A stretch of 18,229 nt of DNA from Clostridia bacterium (GTDB lineage: Bacteria > Bacillota > Clostridia > Christensenellales > UBA1242): NCBI GenBank assembly GCA_017964105.1, contig JAGCSP010000014.1, positions 1 to 18,229 of the forward strand. Reading direction: 5' to 3'. A model generated the notes under the pieces. That model was not told where the DNA came from, made no database searches, and saw nothing but the letters and a program-made list of their open reading frames with translations. Shown one piece after another: positions 13,231 to 18,229 of the stretch. The position numbers were made by a program, and so were the translations under genes. The stretch's first letter is position 1; each line of letters begins with the position of its first letter.

Positions 13231-14631
13231 ATGACAAAACATACATTCAATGAAATTAGAGTACCTATAGAAAAAAATAACATTTCAATATTGCGTGATA
13301 GAGGCAAATGCATTAAGTGTGGCAAGTGCAAAGATATCTGTACTAGTCAGATGGGTGTTGCCGGAAAATATGATTTAATTAAAACTTGCGATGAAGCGGT
13401 TTGCATAAATTGTGGTCAATGTGCAAAAGTATGCCCAGTTGGTGCAATTCAAATTAGACCACATTGGAAAGTTGTAAAAGATATAATTGCAAAACACAAC
13501 AAAGTGATGGTTGTATCAACAGCACCAAGTGTGAGAGTTGCACTTGGCGATGCATTTGGTTGTGATAAAGGCGAATTGGTGCAAGGCAAGATGATTGCAG
13601 CATTGCGTGCACTTGGATTTAATTATGTGTTAGATGTAAATTTTGGCGCTGATATTACAGTGATGGAAGAGGCGAGTGAGTTAATTCAAAGGTTAGACGG
13701 CAAAGGCAAGTTACCAATGTTTACATCATGTTGCCCAGCATGGGTGAAGTACGTGGAAACATTTTATCCTGAATTTATTCCAAATTTATCCACATGCAAA
13801 AGTCCTATTGCAATGATGGGCACAACAATCAAGACATATTTTGCTGCATGTAATAAAATATCACCTACAAATATTATTCATGTGAGCATTGCTCCATGTA
13901 CTGCAAAAAAATTTGAGGCATCAAGGCCAGAGATGAATGATGCAGGTGTATTGTTTGATAATGATACAATACTTGATACAGATTATGTTGTTACTGTAAA
14001 AGAATTAGTAGACTGGATTAAGGCAGAGAATATTGATTTTAATGCACTTAATGAAGACGAATTTGATTCACTAATGGGTGAGTGTAGTGGTGGCGGTGCA
14101 ATTTTTGGAAGTTCTGGTGGTGTAATGGAATCAACACTAAGAACTGCATGCATGCTATCAAAAAACAAAATAACTGATAGAGATGCACAATCATTCGCCA
14201 AAGTACGTGGAAGCAATTGCATGCGTGAAGCAGATGTAAAAGTGGGCAATAAATCGCTACATGTGGGAGTCGTATTTGGCACTGCCAATGCAGACACATT
14301 ACTAAAGCAAATAAAGAGTGGTGAAAAGTATTTTGATATGGTGGAAGTAATGGCATGTCCAGGTGGATGTATTGGTGGCGGCGGGCTTGCTCAACATCCA
14401 GACACTTTGTTGGAAGCGAGAAAACAAACATTGTATGCAATTGATGATAAAAAAGATTGCAAGGTGAGTGTAGACAACAAAGAAATTATTCAATTATATA
14501 AAGATTTTTATGGAAAACCACTTTCAAATCTTAGTGATGATATGTTGCATACGCTATATACAAACAGAAGCGAAATACTTACGCGCAGCACATATATGAA
14601 AGATGTTGCAGTGGCAAAACGTGATAAATAA
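13231..14631 (+). CDS. [FeFe]-hydrogenase, ferredoxin-domain type
   Basis: Cytosolic iron hydrogenase of 466 aa that would exchange electrons between ferredoxin and protons/H2. N-terminal 2[4Fe-4S] domain: C27, C30, C33, C37 and C58, C61, C64, C68. H-cluster domain: TSCCPAW (165-171) with ligand C168 and the likely proton-relay C167; the second motif as IAPCTAKKFE with ligand C223; and VEVMACPGGCIGGGG with ligands C376 and C380. The second motif reads APC instead of the usual MPC, so the Met next to the cluster is Ala221. The C-terminus (LYKDFYGKPLS...LHTLYTNRS) is the small-subunit-like segment. Nothing is missing for catalysis. The enzyme seems monomeric: no NADH-binding subunits or HydEFG maturases lie nearby. 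AGAGGAA precedes the ATG. It could belong to a less-studied subgroup that carries the altered second motif. Confidence 0.93.
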   Translation: MTKHTFNEIRVPIEKNNISILRDRGKCIKCGKCKDICTSQMGVAGKYDLIKTCDEAVCINCGQCAKVCPVGAIQIRPHWKVVKDIIAKHNKVMVVSTAPSVRVALGDAFGCDKGELVQGKMIAALRALGFNYVLDVNFGADITVMEEASELIQRLDGKGKLPMFTSCCPAWVKYVETFYPEFIPNLSTCKSPIAMMGTTIKTYFAACNKISPTNIIHVSIAPCTAKKFEASRPEMNDAGVLFDNDTILDTDYVVTVKELVDWIKAENIDFNALNEDEFDSLMGECSGGGAIFGSSGGVMESTLRTACMLSKNKITDRDAQSFAKVRGSNCMREADVKVGNKSLHVGVVFGTANADTLLKQIKSGEKYFDMVEVMACPGGCIGGGGLAQHPDTLLEARKQTLYAIDDKKDCKVSVDNKEIIQLYKDFYGKPLSNLSDDMLHTLYTNRSEILTRSTYMKDVAVAKRDK

Positions 14632-14641
14632 TAACATATAG

Positions 14642-14672
14642 AAGTTGGCTTAATAATTTGGCCAACTTTTTT
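14642..14672 (+). terminator. Terminator of the hydrogenase gene
   Basis: AAGTTGGC (14642-14649) pairs with GCCAACTT (14661-14668) around an 11-base AT loop; T-run 14667-14672. Confidence 0.85.
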
Positions 14673-14684
14673 GTGTTTAATTGT

Positions 14685-14713
14685 TTGGCAAATATGGGGC
14701 AATAATATATAAT
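14685..14713 (+). promoter_or_regulatory. Promoter of the VirB4-like gene
   Basis: TTGGCA (14685-14690), 17-base spacer, TATAAT (14708-14713). Start near 14720, leader about 49 bases ending in AAGGGGTG. Confidence 0.75.
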
Positions 14714-14768
14714 ATATATTAGAAATTGTGTGCAATTGAATTTGCAGCTTTTATTTAAGGGGTGAAAA

Positions 14769-17429
14769 ATGGAAAGATATATTCCACGTAAAAGTAGAGT
14801 TAAAGTACAAATTTATCGTAATTTCACAATTGCCGATTTGTTAGTGGCATTCTTAGGCGCAATAGTCACTGTGCTTATTGCCACAGCAGAAGGTATCCCA
14901 TATAGCATTTACATTGCATTATCATTCTTTGCATTGTGGTGCACATTATTTGTTTCTGTGTCTGAAGGCATGAGAATGTATACATCATTCTTGTTAATGT
15001 TGAAATTTATGGCACTCAAAAAAGTGTACTACAAAAATCCAAAGCATAAAGCAGATGATATTGGCCGTGTTATTCCATACACAGGATTAAATACTGAAAA
15101 GTTTATCAGTTTTGGATCTTATTATGGTATGGCTATTGAAATATTGCCAATGAGTTTCTTCCTTCTTACAGAAGAAAAACAAGATATGACAATTAGGACA
15201 GTTGAAAATGCATTTCAACGTCTTCAAATGAACCAAAAAATGACTATTGTAAAAACTCGTATGCCTATGGTGCTAGACGAGATGGAACAATATGAGGATT
15301 ATAGATATAACACACTTATCGAAATGAATGAGCGCGGTCTATATAATCCAGACGAATTGGAAGCACGAAGCCCAGTATTCGAAGAAAGACTTAGTGCTAT
15401 CAAATATTTAAATGAAGAAAGCAAAATTATAAAAGACAGATTTTTTATCATTGTTTACGATACTGATAGAGAAGCACTCGAAAGTACCATAAATGGTATG
15501 GTTGCAAGTTTGGAAAGCTCAGCAACACCTGTGTACACCAAGTTGGTTACGGGTAATGACAGACTTGTGTTCCTAAAAAGTACATTTACAGCAAACTTTA
15601 ACCAACGTGAGCTTGATGTTCTTAGCCAAGAAGAACAAATTCGTTGGACATATCCTAAGAGTGTGAAATTTAGAGCAAGCACCACACTTATTGATGGTGA
15701 GGCATTTAGACATTTCACAGTTACCGATTACCCAATTCAAATTGGTAATGCATGGATGTATCCATTATTTGCATTAGAAGATTGTAGGGTTGTGGTAAAT
15801 ATTGACCCTATGGATAGATTAAAAGCAGAAAAAATGCTTGATAAAGCATTGATGGAAATGGCATCAAGGCTTAATAAAGATGTTCGTCAATCAGAGCAAA
15901 TTGAAAATCAAACGCAATATGACACATTACAATCATTATTGCAAGGAATTAAGGGATCAAACGAAACTCTTTTTGAAACAAATGTGCACATTGTTGCCGC
16001 AGAAGGAATGAAAAAAGAAGTTCGTGCAATTCTTAGACAAAATGGTTTTAGATTTACAGAAAACTTTGGTAGACAAATTGATGGATTTGTCAGTGCAGGA
16101 ATTAGTAGATTGGACACACTTAAAGCATATAACCGTGGTATTCAAACAAGTTCTGTGGCAGCAATGTTCCCATTAATTAGTATCATGTTGCAAGACCCAC
16201 GTGGATGTTATCTTGGATACAATTCATATCCTGTGTTTACAAACTTCTTTATGCGTAATAACGAGCGTGTTAACTCTAACATGGTTATCATGGGTAAATC
16301 TGGTAGTGGTAAATCATTTGCTACCAAAACACTTCTTGCAAACTTCGCTGCAGATAATACCCGTGTATTTATTCTAGACCCAGAAAACGAGTATCAATAT
16401 TTGTGTGAAAACTTGGGTGGCAAGATGATTGACGTAGGTAGTTCTGTAAATGGTATATTTAACCCATTCCACATTTATCCAACATTGGAAGATGAAGAGG
16501 GTGGCGAGAGTGACTCATTTAACGCACACTTGCAGTTCTTGGAACAATTCTACAAATTGATTCTTCCTGGTATTAGTACAGATGCTTTTGAAGCATTGAA
16601 CTCACTTACATTGGAACTTTACAGAAGAAAAAATATTGATAGTATGACAAATATTACAACTCTTCGAGCAAAAGATTTCCCTATATTTGATGACTTGCTT
16701 GTATTGTTAGATGAAAAACTTGGACAAGAAACAGACCAATACAAGGCACGTAACTTGCAAGTTGCAAGAACATTTATTGAGAAGTTCGCATCTGGCGGAC
16801 GTAACAGTAACCTTTGGAATGGTCCATCTAGTATTGAAACAAATGAAAACTTCATTTGCTTTAACTTTAGATCACTTGTTAATAACCGAAACGATATTGT
16901 TACAAATGCGCAAATGTTGCTTGTGTTTAAATATTTGGATAACGAAATTAGTAAAAACCGTGACTTTAACCTTAAATATTTTGCAGATGCAGAACTAGAA
17001 GAAGATCACCGTCGTATTATTGTTACCGTTGATGAAGCGCACGTGTTCATTAACAAAAAATTCCCAATAGCTCTTGACTTTATGACGCAGATGGCTAAAC
17101 GTATTCGTAAGTATAATGGTATGCAAATTATCATTACACAAAACATCAAAGACTTCGTTGGTTCAGAAGAAATTGCTCAACAAAGTACTGCTATTATTAA
17201 CGCTAGCCAATATTCACTAATTTTCTCACTATCCCCAAATGATATGACCGACTTGATTGAACTTTATCGTAATGCTGGTGGTATCAATAAGGAAGAACAA
17301 GATAGCATTGTTACCGCTCGCCGTGGTCAAACATTCTTAATCACTGGCCCTATGAGTAGAACAACCGTGCAAATTGAAGCATTGTCAACCGTAAAAGTTT
17401 TATTTGAAAATAGACATGCAAATGGCTAA
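14769..17429 (+). CDS. VirB4-type secretion ATPase with fused PrgI/VirB3-like membrane domain
   Basis: Protein of 886 aa. Residues 1-90 look like PrgI/VirB3: the opening YIPRKSRVKVQIYRNFTIADL, then two membrane helices (about 21-40 and 45-65) and a basic stretch. Residues about 110-480 form the VirB4 N-terminal region. The C-terminal RecA-like ATPase has Walker A GKSGSGKS (509-516) and Walker B IIVTVDEAH (D755, E756), then IIITQNIKD and a final GQTFLITGP. Such ATPases power type IV secretion or conjugation in Gram-positive bacteria, and VirB3-VirB4 fusions are known. Here no relaxase, coupling protein, VirB6-like channel or peptidoglycan hydrolase is seen on the left. The gene has its own promoter and terminator among housekeeping genes, so a chromosomal export role is possible. 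AAGGGGTG precedes the ATG. Confidence 0.9.
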   Translation: MERYIPRKSRVKVQIYRNFTIADLLVAFLGAIVTVLIATAEGIPYSIYIALSFFALWCTLFVSVSEGMRMYTSFLLMLKFMALKKVYYKNPKHKADDIGRVIPYTGLNTEKFISFGSYYGMAIEILPMSFFLLTEEKQDMTIRTVENAFQRLQMNQKMTIVKTRMPMVLDEMEQYEDYRYNTLIEMNERGLYNPDELEARSPVFEERLSAIKYLNEESKIIKDRFFIIVYDTDREALESTINGMVASLESSATPVYTKLVTGNDRLVFLKSTFTANFNQRELDVLSQEEQIRWTYPKSVKFRASTTLIDGEAFRHFTVTDYPIQIGNAWMYPLFALEDCRVVVNIDPMDRLKAEKMLDKALMEMASRLNKDVRQSEQIENQTQYDTLQSLLQGIKGSNETLFETNVHIVAAEGMKKEVRAILRQNGFRFTENFGRQIDGFVSAGISRLDTLKAYNRGIQTSSVAAMFPLISIMLQDPRGCYLGYNSYPVFTNFFMRNNERVNSNMVIMGKSGSGKSFATKTLLANFAADNTRVFILDPENEYQYLCENLGGKMIDVGSSVNGIFNPFHIYPTLEDEEGGESDSFNAHLQFLEQFYKLILPGISTDAFEALNSLTLELYRRKNIDSMTNITTLRAKDFPIFDDLLVLLDEKLGQETDQYKARNLQVARTFIEKFASGGRNSNLWNGPSSIETNENFICFNFRSLVNNRNDIVTNAQMLLVFKYLDNEISKNRDFNLKYFADAELEEDHRRIIVTVDEAHVFINKKFPIALDFMTQMAKRIRKYNGMQIIITQNIKDFVGSEEIAQQSTAIINASQYSLIFSLSPNDMTDLIELYRNAGGINKEEQDSIVTARRGQTFLITGPMSRTTVQIEALSTVKVLFENRHANG

Positions 17430-17438
17430 AATACACAT

Positions 17439-17469
17439 AAAAGGTAATCACATAGTGATTGCCTTTTTT
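17439..17469 (+). terminator. Terminator of the VirB4-like gene
   Basis: AAAGGTAATCAC (17440-17451) pairs with GTGATTGCCTTT (17455-17466) around ATA, with one T-G pair, then a T-run to 17469. It separates this gene from the next promoter. Confidence 0.87.
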
Positions 17470-17480
17470 GCTTATATATC

Positions 17481-17509
17481 TTGTATTATGTGAATATTTA
17501 TGATATTAT
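17481..17509 (+). promoter_or_regulatory. Promoter of the right-edge gene
   Basis: TTGTAT (17481-17486), 17-base spacer, TATTAT (17504-17509). An overlapping TATAAT (17507-17512) would give a 20-base spacer. Leader about 30 bases. Confidence 0.65.
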
Positions 17510-17545
17510 AATTGTATAAGGCAATGCCGTAAGGAGGAATTTATT

Positions 17546-18229
17546 ATGGCAGTAAGAACTTTTGACATAAAGGAAATACTCCAACATATTTCTGATAACC
17601 CTATTGAAAGTAGAGAGAATTTAGAACTTTTCATATACAAACTCACTGCACAACATATTATTGATGATTTACGCGGTAGTGGAGAACTATTTAGGACAGA
17701 TAGCAATATTTTATCTGAATTGGGCGAAATTGATATTTCTAAAATAAATAGTGTTGCCGAGTTAGATAGTGTATTAAAAAAATTACAAGAGTCAACTTTT
17801 AAAGGTGCTGATGGTAAAGTTTATCACAATCTTTCAACTTCAAAGCATTTAGGACAAGTGCATGTTGATGAGGCAGTAAGATTTGAATCTTTGAATAAAG
17901 AAACAATAGGTGAAGATCATTATTTTGACATAAATAAATATGTAAAAACAATGAGCGATAGTGCAATAAAAATTGCATTATCCACCAATGAAGAGGAAAA
18001 GCAAAGATTATTGAAAGAGCGTGATGTTTTATCACAATCAATTAATATTCAACTTTCAGCAGGTGTGACACAAGAATCTATTGGAGAACTTAAAAAAGTA
18101 AATCTGGATTCAGCTAAAAATCTTTCATCTGCGGGTATAAAGTATAAAGATGGTAGAGATAAAGCTGCAGTGTACGACGCAATTACTGATCTTTCTGTTA
18201 GTAAAGTAGATACAAATGGATTGAAAAAA
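17546..18229 (+). CDS. Large uncharacterised protein, 5' part (runs off the right edge)
   Basis: An open frame from the ATG at 17546, without a stop to the last base (228 codons visible). Strong TAAGGAGGA 8 bases upstream and a promoter of its own make the start secure. I recognise no domain. The visible part has no signal peptide or membrane helix, no Cys and no Trp, and only one Pro. It is rich in Ser, Asp, Glu and Lys and looks mostly helical, with a heptad-like charged stretch near 140-190 (NEEEKQRLLKERDVLSQSIN). Its start is 116 bases after the VirB4-like gene on the same strand, but a terminator lies between, so the two are separately transcribed. It could be a secretion substrate, a structural protein or something unrelated; position is the only hint. 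Confidence 0.85.
   Translation, partial: MAVRTFDIKEILQHISDNPIESRENLELFIYKLTAQHIIDDLRGSGELFRTDSNILSELGEIDISKINSVAELDSVLKKLQESTFKGADGKVYHNLSTSKHLGQVHVDEAVRFESLNKETIGEDHYFDINKYVKTMSDSAIKIALSTNEEEKQRLLKERDVLSQSINIQLSAGVTQESIGELKKVNLDSAKNLSSAGIKYKDGRDKAAVYDAITDLSVSKVDTNGLKK

Noticed and set aside
1..18229. Possible reassignment of TGA, since no gene ends in TGA
   Set aside because: Fifteen stops are too few in an AT-rich genome. Trp residues that I checked use TGG, and conserved genes are full length without in-frame TGA.

Overview
The window looks like a piece of chromosome from a low-GC, anaerobic, Gram-positive bacterium of the Bacillota (Clostridia-like). The evidence is the AT-rich sequence, strong AGGAGG-type ribosome sites, the whiA-dnaE gene pair known from Clostridia, a single-chain glycyl-tRNA synthetase, an [FeFe]-hydrogenase, and almost exclusive use of TAA stops (14 of the 15 stop codons are TAA, one is TAG, none is TGA). 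The standard genetic code reads cleanly through every gene. A genus cannot be named from the sequence alone.

Layout. 1-4140: 3' end of whiA and complete dnaE, both on +. 4168-4788: a two-gene minus-strand unit (85-aa unknown protein, then a DUF378-type membrane protein). 5039-5524: greA. 5553-6848 (-): membrane-bound family 2 glycosyltransferase. 7055-7145: tRNA-Ser(GCT). 7217-7927: AlkD-like DNA glycosylase, predicted to be read from a leaderless mRNA. 7996-8286: small three-helix membrane protein. 8299-8880 (-): small HD-domain alarmone hydrolase. 9001-9963: extended SDR oxidoreductase. 10100-11533: secreted, membrane-anchored leucine-rich-repeat protein. 11662-13123: glyQS plus a 28-aa membrane microprotein. 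13231-14631: ferredoxin-type [FeFe]-hydrogenase. 14769-17429: fusion of a PrgI/VirB3-like membrane hairpin to a VirB4-type secretion ATPase. 17546 to the right edge: a large unknown protein, still open.

The architecture is notably modular. Most genes are single transcription units with their own sigma-A promoter, and I could read twelve of these, all with a 17-nt spacer. Most units end in their own intrinsic terminator. Three convergent pairs (dnaE/DUF378, greA/glycosyltransferase, 96-aa protein/HD hydrolase) each share one hairpin that can work in both directions. No intergenic gap exceeds 300 bases.

Most of the content is housekeeping: replication, transcription elongation, translation, repair, fermentation and cell envelope. 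The parts most worth following up are the right-hand end (an orphan VirB4-type ATPase followed by a large protein with no Cys or Trp in its first 228 residues), the microprotein behind glyQS, the leaderless alkD-like gene, and the repeat-rich promoters of the glycosyltransferase, glyQS and the hydrogenase. No mobile-element ends, integrases, transposases or CRISPR arrays are visible.
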